Below, one piece after another: positions 18,613 to 29,632 of a stretch of 34,146 bases of DNA. The notes beneath the pieces are model-generated. The model saw nothing but the letters and a program-made list of their open reading frames with translations, made no database searches and had not been told where the DNA came from. Position 1 is the stretch's first letter, and each line of letters begins with the position of its first letter. Position numbers and translations under genes: made by a program. This stretch comes from Schoenoplectus triqueter (taxonomy: Eukaryota > Streptophyta > Magnoliopsida > Poales > Cyperaceae), in the NCBI GenBank assembly GCA_964058805.1, contig CAXKVV010001797.1:1-34146 (forward strand). The letters run 5' to 3'.

Positions 18613-18905
18613 TAGCTATATAACTACATAAAGCTCTGGTTATGGGCCAATATTTTTATTAATAACATAACTAATTCAAAAACATGAGAATAACACTTGA
18701 TAAGTAGAAATTATGAAATTAATAAATTCACATTTGTTGAACGTATCTAGGTCCGTATTTGTTAAAAGCCGATCCTGATCCACACTTGTTAAATGCGGAC
18801 CTAAATTTTTTTATAAAGTTCAAAGTTGAATTATATTAATTTTAATTAATGTATATAACTGAAATCCTCCCGATCCTCTTATAACTAAGTTTATTAATAG
18901 ACGGA
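18613..18905 (+). repeat. MULE copy 2 left terminal inverted repeat
   Basis: Inverted match, with small indels, to 20625-20858. The same region in copy 1 is about 15969-16265. Confidence 0.65.
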
Positions 18906-19129
18906 CTTAAGTGCAATTTAAGTTAATAACTAAGTTTATTAGTATTTTATTTAAGATATTAACTAAATTTATAAATTTTTTTCTAATAAACTAACATAAT
19001 AAACTCACTGAATAACCTCGTAATCCCCCCGATCAAAGCCATAAGGGTCATCCCTCTGTGGATGTGATTTTTTTAGCTCTTTTATTTAGCTTTTCGGTAA
19101 CCCTCGTTGACCATACTTTCGCTCCATTC

Positions 19130-19960
19130 ACTAATACTTTAGCCATATTTCTTCACTAGTCGAACCAATTAACGTATTTGTATCAAGTACCTTCAACTAT
19201 TGCTACAACCGACAAACATCGACATGTTTTGACTACACGATTTAGTGATTCTAACTCATTACTCATCATAATTCCCCAACAATAATTTTTATCTTTATAT
19301 TGAGTCAATATACTTGGATTTATCTTTTTTACCATTTTGATATACTGTAGTACCTACAGTTAATAAAAACTTATATCAATTTGGATACTACTATCTGATA
19401 GATAACATACCTTCTTTAAATCGACGAGATTTTTTCCTTGAAGCTGTCAATTTGAAGAAATTTTTAATTTTCTGATTGGGATATGCTTTGTATAAATTCT
19501 TCGAAATATGTTGCATACAATATCGATGCACAATATTCTCATTTTTTTGACTAACCATATTATGGATACTCAAAAATCACTTTGATTGCTTTGTGTTGAT
19601 CGAAAATTACACAAATCCGTCCAGGTCTGGTCACTTCGTGACACAACCAACTCATAAACCAACTCTAATTATCCAAAAAAAAATTAAATCAATACAAATG
19701 CCAAATATATGAATTGATTTTCAGCGTCATAACCACATGCCATCAATAATCTTTCCTCATAACATCCAGATAAAAAGTAGCATCGAAACTTATAACCGGT
19801 TGAAGGTACTAAAAGGCTTCGATGTAGGGACCCCAAACCCATGCCACACACTTAAAATAATAAACTTCTGGTCGAATGCTGGGCTTCATCAAAATGTTGT
19901 ATTTCATTCCAGAATTTGTTGATTGGATGATATTGAATAATTGAGGTAGTATACCATGCG
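19130..19960 (-). pseudogene. MULE transposase remnant, copy 2
   Basis: Decayed MuDR-type transposase. Readable pieces: an N-terminal block like that of copy 1, then HRYCMQHISKNLYKAYPNQK and FKEGMLSIR (family C-x3-H-x3-N with Phe/Glu helix), then SNELESLNRVVKTCRCLSVV and a following VAIVEGT (family T-N-N-x-A-E-S-L-N). Stops follow FKEGMLSIR and EGT. It is collinear with copy 1 but differs at many bases; neither encodes an intact protein. Confidence 0.8.
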
Positions 19961-20624
19961 AATCCTCCTAAACTTCTAAAAAAATTGTGCTATTACTTTC
20001 TTGCGACCTCATCAAATTTTAGAGTAAGAAGGATTAATAACCAAAATTTTGTGTTATCCTCTACATTATCAATTAATGATATTTTCACATACAACTCAAT
20101 CATTCTCCAATTTATTTTTGTTGTTACCATTTGAAATATCATTTATCACTCAACTTCATCTCAAATATAAATTAAACAAAAATGATAAACACTAATACCT
20201 CCTGTATTATACCGTACTTTGATTAAAAAAATATGGATTCTTTAGTAATCTTAGTTGTCTCTATATCGTAGTTATGATCTCATCAAAATACGTATCTTTA
20301 TTTTTAGGAAAAGAAAATATAGGATGATTATCATAATTAATACTCGTTGATCCTGATGACATTATCACCCGCATAAACTACAATCGGAATAATTATGTCA
20401 AATTATGAAAATAAAATTGGTTAATCTCTTAAATATATTTTTAACTTTATTAATATAAAATAAATTAAAATTTAAATAATTCTCTGATCTTTATTATGTC
20501 CGGAGAGAGTCGAAAGTATGAATTTAAAAGAGCTACGGATTTATAATGGGTCTCAAGAATACCTTTTTTAAAAGCGGACATGAGTCCATATTTCTTAAAA
20601 GTGAATCTAGGTTCTTATTTCTTA

Positions 20625-20858
20625 AGAGCGGACATGAATTTATTAGTACATTATAAGAGAATTTCAGTTATATATGTTGACTTAAATTAAAATAATTCAA
20701 CTCTGAAGTTTCTAAAAAAAATTTCAAATCTGTATTTAACAAGTACAAATTAATATAAATTTATTAATTTCATAATTTCTATCCGTTAAATATTATTCTC
20801 GTGTTTTTAAATTTTTATGTTATTAATAAAAATTTCGGGGTTACGGGTATACAGCTAG
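20625..20858 (-). repeat. MULE copy 2 right terminal inverted repeat
   Basis: Reverse-complement partner of 18613-18905; ends GGGGTTACGGGTATACAGCTAG on the plus strand. Confidence 0.6.
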
Positions 20859-21600
20859 TAAGAATTGCACACACTCGTTTATACATTCATGTTTTTTTTT
20901 ACAGCTGAAAGCTGGTACACAAGTGAAATGATTTATTCCTTTGATAGAAATTGTAAATGCCCTTTCACCTTTCATTACTCACATAAAGAACCTAAATCAA
21001 TTATCAAAAGGTCTCAACTCTCAAGTGCCCCCATCTGTTATCTCCGCATCTCCAAACTTTATGTCCTTCAACTGCTCTCCCTTGTCCAATGTAATTATGC
21101 TTCACAGTTTGCTTTTTTAACCGCATGCATGCAAACCCAGGTTAGTGGGCTCGGCCTTTCTCGCACAACTTTTTGTTTATTTTTTTAATATGAGACATGA
21201 TATGTTTTCACAGTTTGTACCCACAAGGCCACAATTTGTAATAGACAACTCGAAGAATTGTTTGTTAGTGATTTTAAAAAAATATAAATATTCGTTAAGA
21301 TATTTATTTTCTAAGCTAGCTACAGAAATATGATAAATTAATTATATATATAATTTCTAAAATAAAACCAACAAATAAAAAATCATCAAGTGATTAAATA
21401 ACTGATTTTTATTAGAATTTTTAATATTTTCATCTATTAAAATATGAACGTATTATCCGTAAAAATATGATTAACTAGCCGTATAATGATTAATCATTTA
21501 ACAGTATTTCATCAATCCATTAAGCGTATTTAATAATTTACAACATTGAATTAACTTCAAAATAATGTTAAATGGAAAATAATTTTTTTTGATAGAATAA
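20859..21600. other. Gene-free stretch
   Basis: A 107-codon frame (20865-21188, plus) has no motif I recognise and a composition expected by chance. Nothing else seen. Confidence 0.45.
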
Positions 21601-22560
21601 AAATGCGATGGAGGTGCTTATTAATATGCTGGTTGAAGTGAAATTAAATGCATCACTGCGCATTACTCATGAATGGAAATTGGCGCTGAATGATCGGAGT
21701 GTAGAATGGGTGCACAAAACAAGGTCGGATAGTAGCGTCACGGAAATCAAGGAAAAGATAGTGTGGCGCGGTGGGGCCGAGGAGGACCAGTCAGCTTTAA
21801 AGTAGTACAAAGAAAGAGGGACTAAATATGTCAGAGGCACTCACATGGCTTGTGTTCCTCCCTACTCCTAGTGCTCTACTCGTTTCTACCCTCCATGCTC
21901 TGCAATCTTCGTTTTTCCCCCTCTTATTTTTACTCATGAGCCTTGAGGCCCTTGACATTATGAAATGGACCTTCATATTTAATTTCTCGATGAAATAAAA
22001 CTGCCAATAATTATTTGGAATATGTCCGTTTATAAGTTTATGTGATGTATTAACATTAATACGCATTACTTAATAATTATATAATGTTAATGTAGAAGAA
22101 ATATATATGAGTGTAATGAAGTTAAACATACTGATATATTAGAAAAGTATGAGGGACTAGAGTGAAAGAGGAGGAAGTGTGATTATTGGATTGGATTGTA
22201 TGTAGGAGATTGGAGCGGAGAAAGGTGGGGTAGAGGCCAAGAGGCCAAGAGGCCATCAATCGCAGCCAGTGGGGTGGGATCTCAACGAACCCGTTGCTGT
22301 CTCTCCAAACAAAACCTCTCTCTTCTCGCTTGCTGCTGAGTGCTGAGCTGCTGCCTGCTGGCCTGCTGTGCGCCTGAGTCATGGCTTGTTGTTGGCATGG
22401 TATGGTTCCATTTTTCATATGGCTCTTCACGTGTGCCTGCCTTCCCACGGTTGCCTGCCTGAGTTGGAAAGCTAGTCTCATTTTTGTTGCTAACCTCTTT
22501 GGCTCCCTTGTGGGCTGTGGCTAAATATTCATGTGCTCCACCTATCATGTCCTAGTCTCT
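21601..22560. other. GC-richer patch without recognised gene
   Basis: Two GC-richer islands (about 21600-21800 and 22190-22550). Frames of 47-119 codons exist on both strands, none with a recognisable domain. A tandem GAGGCCAA repeat (three units) lies at 22232-22254. This could be the leader or exon of an unrecognised gene or transcript; sequence alone does not decide. Confidence 0.3.
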
Positions 22561-22589
22561 CTCTGTCTTCCAAGTTCCAACCATTCCCT

Positions 22590-22603
22590 TATTTTTATTT
22601 ATT

Positions 22604-22674
<71 letters not shown>

Positions 22675-22685
22675 GAAGAAGAAGA
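22590..22685. repeat. (TTTA)n(TTA)n(AGA)n compound microsatellite
   Basis: TTTA units, then about 20 TTA units, then AAG/AGA units. It directly adjoins a MITE whose outer left arm is missing. Confidence 0.95.
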
Positions 22686-22689
22686 GTCA

Positions 22690-23020
22690 TCTCAAGTTCA
22701 AATGGTCGATCCGATCAGTCAAAATATTTTTCATATGAAAATCTAGTTGGGAGTAAATTTTATATTTTTTTTGAAATTTTATATTATTTTTTAAGAAAAC
22801 TAGAAAATTATTTGATTTAATTATTGTGAGTCATTAAAAAAAATATTTTCTAACTATGTTAAAAAATAGTAAAATAATTCTAAAAAATATAAAATTTGAT
22901 CCCGACTAAATTTTCATAAGAAAATTATTTTAACCGGTCAGATTGACCATTTGAACTTTAAAAATGAAAAAACAATCTATAGCACACAGATCATTTGTGC
23001 TACGCGTAGCACCGTAGCAT
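22690..23020. mobile_element. Foldback MITE, family A copy 3
   Basis: Inverted halves around TTGATTTAATTATTGTGAGT. The left arm has TCAAAATATTTTTCATATG and AAATGGTCGATCC; the right has the complements. The tail ATAGCACACAGATCATTTGTG...TAGCACCGTAGC matches copies 1 and 2. The left outer end is lost at the microsatellite. Confidence 0.65.
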
Positions 23021-23458
23021 AACTTTAAATTTGATGTGTATATTATTTATCAATTGATATTAGTTTATGAACAATTTAAATGAATGGCACCACAAGACAC
23101 GCTAAATTAGTTGCATTTTCAGCTTTATTGAATTGATTCTCAAGACTATCACGACAAGCTATTATCAAGTGAACTCCCACTTTTAAATGAATTTATTGCG
23201 GAGCAGGGATCATTTGACCAAAGATATTCTAACAATTGACAACATGTTTTTATTAATTAATTAATATCAGATTGAAATTAGAAACTAAAATTATGAATAT
23301 GCCATAGGACATAAATATAGCCTAACGATCATACCTCATACTATTTTTGCATCATTTATTGTCTTTGTTGATACACCCATGACCACTAATTTTAAAATGT
23401 TGAAATTTCAAGTAAGTTGATGTATGATGTACATTAAATTTCATAATTTTTTTAATAG
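23021..23458. other. Gene-free flank of gypsy insertion
   Basis: AT-rich sequence continuing at 31191 once the gypsy element is removed. No gene recognised. Confidence 0.5.
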
Positions 23459-23463
23459 ATTTT
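23459..23463. repeat. Gypsy target-site duplication, left
   Basis: ATTTT, matching 31186-31190. Confidence 0.85.
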
Positions 23464-24989
23464 TGATGTGTTTTCACAAGTGCTAATAAATACCCTAAAA
23501 ATGATACTAAATGATGGGTTGCAAGCGCACGACCTACCGTTAAGTATATTGTCAGGTGTCGAATCCACAAGGAACGAGATTTAAATATCAAATTTATTTC
23601 TTTTAATTAGCTAAGCAACCAATTTCAGATTTTCAGAAAATAAAAGACTAAATTCTAAGATTGACTTAATTGAAAAGATAAAATACGAGAAATTGAATAT
23701 TTTTGGTATTCCTGGGATTTCGGCATACAAATTACTAGAGGTTGTTGGTATTCATTTAATTGATGTTACACTCTTATATTTTCTTTGTGGGTTTCTAATC
23801 CAATGGTAGTATTTATCCACTGTCGTGGCTTCATACCGTACAAAATTTACTTAAACACCCGCTTTCGCAGCGCATTCTCCTAAACTAAGTCTATTAAGTT
23901 TCATGATTAGCCTAAACATATTTTAGTAATTTACTTTCTCCTTTCGGTACTTCAATAAATCATTCAAATAAATTTAAGTGTCCCCATTAGAAACGGGTTT
24001 CTCCTTTCGGTCCTTCACCTATTCCTACGTTGTCTTATGTTATCGGGTCTCAAATTATTATCTTTCGATCTAACAATTCAAGTCCTAAGTTTAAACCATT
24101 TGTGTGACTAAGTTATACTATTTTTCTTGTTACCGATCTAGCGTGGCCATTCGTTAACCGGTATTTGCAATTAAATCAACTCATATCATACAAGTAGTTT
24201 AACAATTCAATTCACAAGACAAACAAAGATCAAATAAAGTAATAATGCCAATTAAATTAAACCAACAACATAGTACTTTGTTACATGCCTAATCCCAGGA
24301 AAATTTGTTTAGCCAAGCATGGCTTTAAGAATACAACGGTTCAGTTTTGAATCCATCACAGGGAATAAATGAGAGTTAAAGAGAAGAGAAAAATAAAACC
24401 CAATTGGAATCAAGACTCTCCAATCTCTCCACACTTCTCTGGTCCGAAATCTTCCTCTGCTTTTGTTCAAAACCGCACCTCCAGAGCCGACCATGAGAGA
24501 GAGAGTCCAGTCCGAAAAAGAAATCCTTTTTGTTTCTTCCTGCGCAATCTTCCTTCTTTGGTTTACCTCTTATGGAATCCCCTCGATTTACTCCCTAAAT
24601 TTCAGCAATTTATTCTCTCTCTCACCTCCTCTTTCCAACCAAGAGGTAAATCTCTTTCCTTTTCTCTCATTAATCTCCTTAAATTACTGCATTTAATCCC
24701 TGCTAAATCATAGATGAGATCTCTAGATTTTCCTTCGCGTGTACATCTGTTTCCTTGCTCAATTCGCGTCTGGTAACTGCTCTCTGCCAAGGGTCTCGCT
24801 GAGAGTCTTGGCAGAGCCGAATTCTGTTCTGATTCCTCCAGAATTTTCTGAAAATTACAAAAACCAAGAAATACGACAGTAACAAGTTCTAGAAATAAAA
24901 CACAGGCTAAAATAAGCATGATTCAAATAAATTGAGTGAATTATTGTGTTAAATCTTGTGCAAATATTATATAAAATGAGCACCTATCA
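23464..24989 (-). repeat. Gypsy 3' LTR
   Basis: 1526 bp, TG...CA ends (plus strand TGATGTG...CCTATCA). Open frames of 60-114 codons inside are reproduced in the other LTR because the sequences are nearly identical; they show no known domain. Confidence 0.97.
24784..24814. repeat. 31-bp near-palindrome, LTR copy (3' LTR)
   Basis: CTGCCAAG ... CTTGGCAG around GGTCTCGCTGAGAGT; pairing extends two bases outward (CT/AG). One of six copies. Confidence 0.85.
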
Positions 24990-25005
24990 AATCCCCCAAG
25001 CTTAA
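24990..25005 (-). promoter_or_regulatory. Gypsy polypurine tract
   Basis: On the minus strand TTAAGCTTGGGGGATT abuts the 3' LTR. The preceding sequence (to about 25030) resembles 26013-26050. Confidence 0.8.
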
Positions 25006-26010
25006 ACTTTGCTTGTACCTAAGCAAATTAAACTCGAAAAGGTCAAGTGGATGAATCTTAATCTAACTCAATTTGTTTGAAACCATACCTAAAGGGAAAA
25101 ACTTGTGAACTTACCAAATCAAAAGGATCAAGATTCAATTTGGGATTATTTTCAAGAATATTTTCGGGCAATCTTCTTCACCTCACAGGGCATGGGTTGA
25201 AATATAACTAAGTTAAACGAGCGACTTTTGAGCCAAAAATAAGTAAATCTTGGAACCTTAAACCCTAGCCTCTCTAATTGTCGCATATTTGAACGCCTTT
25301 ACCTGATTTGTCTCATGACTACTAAACAGATACCACTACTTAGCTATTAGGTGTCTTGTATGCCTTAAATATTCATTCATTTATTTATTTTTTGTAATAA
25401 TAGCTGAGCGAGCATCCTTGCTTTATCGTGAGTCAGAAGCCCGTCACTGAGCAATGTTTAGGAGCCAGGACCCATTCTTTCTCAGATATTACAAGGCGTG
25501 TTTTCACACCCTACTCATAGCCCTCAAAACAATAATATACAGGCAGGCTAGCGGAGTACCGATCAAACTCAGACTATGTTTTATTATATTTTTGGATTTT
25601 TCAGTTTTTTTTTAAGACTCAAAACATACAAGGCAGGTTAGACATGTGAGTATCCAATTCAATTATTCATGAAATAATTCAGGTAAAGAGGCTAAATATA
25701 CAACAATAATATTAAGCAACTGGTTCGGGTCGTAATTTCTGAGAATTCAAATCATTTAAGGGACTAGACGCTACAGAATTAACTCTCGATTTCAACACAC
25801 TAGCCCATGAGGTTATATTGCCTAAATTTTCAAAACAAACAAAACCCCATAGATTCCCTTAAGTCTTTTAGTTCAATCAATTCACAAAATTTTCTCAAAA
25901 ATCCTAACTTATGACACTACATGAATTAACGTGCAAGCTACATGCAATTACACTACATTACAATGCAAACTACATGTCATGAATGCAGATAAAATTCTCT
26001 TTTCACACCA

Positions 26011-26050
26011 CACCCCCCCAAGCTTAAGACTTTGCTTGTCCCCAAGCAAG
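26011..26050 (-). repeat. Internal polypurine-tract-like sequence
   Basis: Plus strand CCCCCCAAGCTTAAGACTTT then GCTTGTCCCCAAGCAA, nearly the same as the sequence at the 3' LTR edge (24993-25030). It lies about 1 kb from the LTR and is not followed by LTR sequence. Confidence 0.7.
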
Positions 26051-26201
26051 AAAAAAAATTTGAGAAGGTGGGAAGGAAAATGAGAAAGCTCACAAAGTCA
26101 ATTGTGTGGAGACGGTAGGAAGGAGTTCGGATGTGAAAATATTTGAAAGGGTTTGGGAAGTTGAGACAAAAATTCTAAGTATTTCAGTTTTTTTTTAGCT
26201 T

Positions 26202-26232
26202 CTGCCAAGGGACTCACTGAGGGTCTTGGCAG
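26202..26232. repeat. 31-bp near-palindrome, 3' UTR copy
   Basis: CTGCCAAG ... CTTGGCAG around GGACTCACTGAGGGT. Confidence 0.85.
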
Positions 26233-26639
26233 AACGTATTTCCCTTGCAATCTCTTGTACTTAGCCAAATTTTCGTGTCATCTCCATCCATTTGCTCAAG
26301 ATTTTAAGATCCTCTTAATTTCTCCAGTCTCTTCAACCAATTCCCTACACCAATGAACTATGTGAGCAATAATTATTCAAAATTCTAAATTAAAATGCAT
26401 AAAGGAAAATTATGAAAACTAAATTAAAAAAATGCAAAAACTTGGGCTGCCTCCCAAGAAGCGCTTGTTTAAGGTCTCGAGTTTGACCCCTTATTCACGT
26501 CACGCCAAGGGTCTTGCTCGCATAATATATGGCATATAGTTTCTTATCCTTCTTTTGTCCAAGGACGGCTCCCACGGCATAATCACTAGCGTCGCACATG
26601 ATCTCAAGCGGGAGATTCCAATCGGGTGGTTGTAGGATC

Positions 26640-26740
26640 GGTGTAGAGATGAGCGTGTCTCTCAATCCATTCACTATCCGAGATTGGATATATAATGCCG
26701 TCTCTAGTAACTTGATCACCTCTTTCTTCACTATCTCCCT
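26640..26740 (-). other. RT deletion junction
   Basis: An alternative frame reads DGIIYPISDSEW, the normal start of gypsy RT, then jumps to GLRDTLISTPILQPPDW, which belongs just before RNase H. The palm domain that should lie between is absent. One base has also slipped nearby. Confidence 0.75.
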
Positions 26741-27044
26741 AAGATTGAGATTCAACCTCCTTTGCGGCTCTCGTGAGGGTTTGTGGTCTTCCTCAAGCAA
26801 AATACGATGCATGCAAAGAGAGGGGTTCAGTCCTTTAAGATCTTCTATTGAGTACCCGATTACTTTCTTGTGTAACCTTAATTCATGCAAGAGTTTCACG
26901 GTTTGTGTTGCATCTAGGTGTGCACCGACAGTAACTGGGTATGCCTTGTTGAGGTATAAGAACTCATAGCGAAGGTTGGGAGGTAGGAGCTTTAATTCCA
27001 GTTGAGGTGTCTTGCCTTCAGCTTTTTCTTCACTATCTCCAGCA

Positions 27045-27075
27045 CTGTCGAGACTCTCGGTGAGACTCTTGACAG
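27045..27075. repeat. 31-bp near-palindrome inside pol, copy with compensated pair
   Basis: CTGTCGAG ... CTTGACAG. The C-G pair at position 4/28 has become T-A on both sides. Pairing extends to CACTGTC/GACAGTG. In the coding frame it reads TVKSLTESLDS. Confidence 0.8.
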
Positions 27076-27939
27076 TGAGTCTGTTTTCTTTCTCCAACAA
27101 TTCTGTTGTTTCACTAAGGACTTCATCCTCTTTCATGTTGATTTGCATGTTGAAAATCTTTGCTGTCAGCGTGTCCATGGCTTCAACACTACAACAAACA
27201 TCATCATTAGAGGGGTATTTCATGGATTTTGTAACATTAAACTCAATCTTTTCATCCCCTATGGCCAATGAAAGTATGCCATTTTTTATATCAAGATTTG
27301 CCCCAGCGGTAGCAAGAAAGGGTCTTCCTAAAATGATAGGAACTTGGTTATCTCCTTTCATTTCTATTACAACAAAATCACCGGGTACAAAGAATTTATC
27401 AACTTGGACCGGTATGTCTTCAATTATACCCAATGGAGATCTAACGGACCTATCGGCTAGTTGCAAAGAAATTCTTGTTGGCCTAAGGTCTCCAATTCCT
27501 AACTTATCAAAAATTGATTTAGGCATGAGACTCACACTAGCACCGGGATCACACAAAGCATTTTTGAGTTTAACATTACCAATGGAGCATGACAAGGTAA
27601 AACTACCGGGATCTTTCATTTTTGATGGTGGTTGGTTTAGAAGTAGTGCACTACAATCCACCGTTAGAGCTACGGTTTTACATTCCTCAAGTTTATTTTT
27701 GTTGGACAACATTTCTTTCAAAAATTTAGCATATGAGGGCATTTGAGTGAGTGCCTCAATAAATGAAATTTTAATGTGCAACTTACTTAAGAGTTCAACA
27801 AACTTACCAAATTGCTTGTCCTTCTTTACCTTGGCTAACCTTTGCGGGAAGGGGATTGGAGGTTTGTAAGGTGGAGGATCATACCTTGGTTCTTCTTCTT
27901 GTTGACTTACCTCTTCACTTACCTTTGGAGCCTCCTTCT

Positions 27940-27970
27940 CTGTCAAGACTTCCGCTGAGACTCTTGGCAG
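27940..27970. repeat. 31-bp near-palindrome inside gag-pro linker
   Basis: CTGTCAAG ... CTTGGCAG. Translated in a different frame of the motif from the 27045 copy (LPRVSAEVLT here), so similarity is at the nucleic-acid level. Confidence 0.8.
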
Positions 27971-28758
27971 AATGTTCTGAGGTGGAATTGAGTCTCCATC
28001 TCGTGTGACGGTTGGATTTTCATATTCAAAACCGCTTCGCAAGATAACAGCATTGCAATACTCCCTCGGATTGAGTTCGGGATTGCCCGGAAGAGTGTCG
28101 GGTTGCCTTAAAGAGGATGATGCTTGTTGTACCACTTGATTTTCCAACATTTTTATTTGTGTGGATTGTTGTTTTATTGTTTCTTTCATTTCATCCATTG
28201 CTTGCTTTTGTTGGTTCATGAATTGCTCCATCATCAATTCCAAGTTAGATTTTGGTGGGATTTGAGGTTCAAATTGCCTTGGAGCAAAACTTTGTTGTTG
28301 TGGCACATTTTGAGTTGGTGCAAAACCTTGTTGGGGCCGGTTTTGGGTTTGAGACACCGTACCTTGATTGTTCTTGTATGAAAAATTTGGGTGATTCCTC
28401 CAACCCGGATTGTAAGATTGCGAGTATGGGTTGTTTTGAGGCCTATTGAAATTATTCAACATGTTCACATTTTCTAGGTTTTCTTGAGGAACACTCAATG
28501 AACATTCAAGTGCGGTATGTTTCATGACACCACAAATTTCACAAGAAGGAGAATGAGTTACTTGATTTACCTTGGAGAAACTCAATTGACTGATTTGATT
28601 TTGAATTGCTTCGAGTTTTGCTTTCATGAAAGTCAAGGAATCTAACTCAAGCACACCCGGAGTGCTCCTTGTTGCATGGCGGTCGGAAGGAGACCAATGA
28701 TGTTGGTTCACCGCCATTGTCTCGATCAAGTTGTATGCCTCATTCGCATTCTTGCTTG

Positions 28759-29346
28759 TCAATGCACCACCTGCTGCGGCATCAAGAAAATTTTATCATT
28801 ACTAATTAGTCCATCATAAAAAATTTGCACAATATATTGTTTAGCAAGACCATGATGTGGACACAACCTAAGCAAGTCCTTGAACCTTTCCCAAGCATCA
28901 TATAAACTTTCATTTCCCTTTTGCCCAAAATTCATAATTTGACCTCTTAATTGAGCAGTTTTACTTGGTGGAAAATATTTGGTCAAAAATGCTTCGGTTA
29001 ATTGGTCCCAAGTGGTTATAGAACCAGCAGGTAAAGAATACATCCAAGCTCTAGCCCTATCCCTAAGAGAAAATGGAAATAATCTGAGCCTAAGGGCATC
29101 ATCACTGACACCATTACTCTTATATGTATCACAAATTTCAAGAAAAACCGCAAGATGCAAGTGAGGATCATCGCTAGGGAGTCCAGAAAATTGATTTTGT
29201 TGCGCCATTGTGATGAGATTAGCTTTCAGTTCAAAGTTATTCGCTGCAATGGCGGGTGCAACAACACTTGGTCGCATGTTGGTCGCCTTTGGGATGATGA
29301 AATCCCTCAAAGGTCGATTTAGATCATCTTCTCCGTTAAGAGCCAT
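28759..29346 (-). pseudogene. Gypsy Gag N-terminal part
   Basis: 195 codons from ATG 29346, start MALNGEDDLNRPLRDFIIPK. Contains the retrotransposon Gag core: LRLFPFSLRDRARAWMYSLP, TWDQLTEAFLTKYFP, and a following segment with SLYDAWERFKDLLRLCPHHG. It would form the particle that packages element RNA in the cytoplasm. A one-base loss in a T run near 28790 shifts the frame: this frame ends MPQQVVH-stop, while the next frame over reads LDAAAGGALTSKNANEAY, the expected continuation. Gag is therefore split from its knuckle and protease. Confidence 0.93.
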
Positions 29347-29632
29347 CTCAGTAGCAAGATTTTCGTCAAGGAGAGGCCGAGAATTGGCTGAAAATTCTTT
29401 TGTTGCGAATCTGCCAAGACTCTCACTGAGACTCCTGGCAGGGGATTGAGATTTTAAATTAGTGATTCTTTCTTCGTAGCACCTTGTCTCCAGCCAACTT
29501 GTTCTTTCCTCCAGCTCTCAAGATCCTACAATGAGACAAAATAAAAGGTGAAAAATAAAAATAAAGATAAAAATAAAAATAAAAATGCTTAGTCTAATTG
29601 ACTCAAAATAAATTTTGATATTAAATACACCG
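29347..29632 (-). other. Gypsy 5' untranslated region
   Basis: Between primer-binding site and gag ATG. Holds an (AAAAAT)n-like tract at about 29549-29586 and the 31-bp palindrome at 29411-29441. Confidence 0.7.
29411..29441. repeat. 31-bp near-palindrome, 5' UTR copy
   Basis: CTGCCAAG ... CCTGGCAG around ACTCTCACTGAGACT. Confidence 0.85.

Larger units (their letters stand above)
18613..20858 (-). mobile_element. Mutator-like element copy 2, both ends present
   Basis: About 2.25 kb with long, degenerate terminal inverted repeats: left 18613-18905, right about 20625-20858. Shared phrases include TTTTTATTAATAACATA, GAAATTATGAAATTAATAAA, ACTTGTTAAATRC, and TTCARAGTTGAATTA followed by ATATAACTGAAAT. 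Transposase fragments lie on the minus strand between. I could not identify a clear 9-bp target duplication. Confidence 0.75.
25006..26494 (-). other. Gypsy 3' non-coding region
   Basis: No recognisable coding domain. It includes an internal polypurine-like tract at 26011-26030, the 31-bp palindrome at 26202-26232, and near 26450-26470 the plus-strand phrase GGGCTGCCTCCCAAGAAGCG, which looks like the usual transition after pol in Athila/Tat elements. The pol reading frame stops at 26495 just before it. Confidence 0.6.
26495..28762 (-). pseudogene. Gypsy Gag C-terminus, protease and RT/RNase H stub
   Basis: 755 codons open. Near residue 73 lies a CCHC knuckle, CEICGVMKHTALEC, for RNA binding. 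A Gln/Asn-rich linker follows, then PPIPFPQRL and a conserved block ending CSALLLNQPP. The aspartic protease motif reads ALCDPGASVSLMP (family D-S/L-G-A) with downstream ILGRPFLATAGA. The RT start (REPQRRLNLNLREIVKKEV) is joined directly to the RNase H start (PPDWNLPLEIMCDASDYAVG), so the RT palm is deleted. The frame ends after YYASKTLGVT; integrase is gone. The frame continues upstream without a real ATG because of the slip near 28790. Confidence 0.92.

Noticed and set aside
20850..20860. Helitron 3' end (CTAGT after a hairpin)
   Set aside because: The long inverted match to 18613-18905 and MULE transposase fragments explain this end better; no Rep/helicase sequence is present.
18595..20875. 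AATTGCA as MULE target duplication
   Set aside because: The shared seven bases lie at differing distances from the inverted repeats and would require unmatched sequence inside the element ends.
22381..22524. 47-codon Cys-rich small ORF
   Set aside because: Hydrophobic and Cys-containing, so a secreted peptide was considered, but there is no clear signal-peptide cleavage pattern or repeat conservation; the evidence is too weak.
22300..22560. microRNA precursor
   Set aside because: I compared it with common conserved plant microRNAs I remember (miR156, 160, 164, 166, 171, 172, 319, 390, 394, 408) and saw no match or convincing fold-back.
24369..24919. Protein-coding gene in the gypsy LTR, repeated at 30565-31115
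   Set aside because: Frames on both strands are open in both LTRs only because the LTRs are near-identical; no domain is recognisable.
26496..26512. Seventh copy of the 31-bp motif
   Set aside because: Only one arm (GCCAAGGGTCTTGCT) resembles it, and it is explained by the conserved YYASKTL coding sequence; the second arm is absent.
27012..27746. 244-codon plus-strand frame
   Set aside because: It is antisense to the well-supported gypsy protease region; composition follows from the opposite strand.
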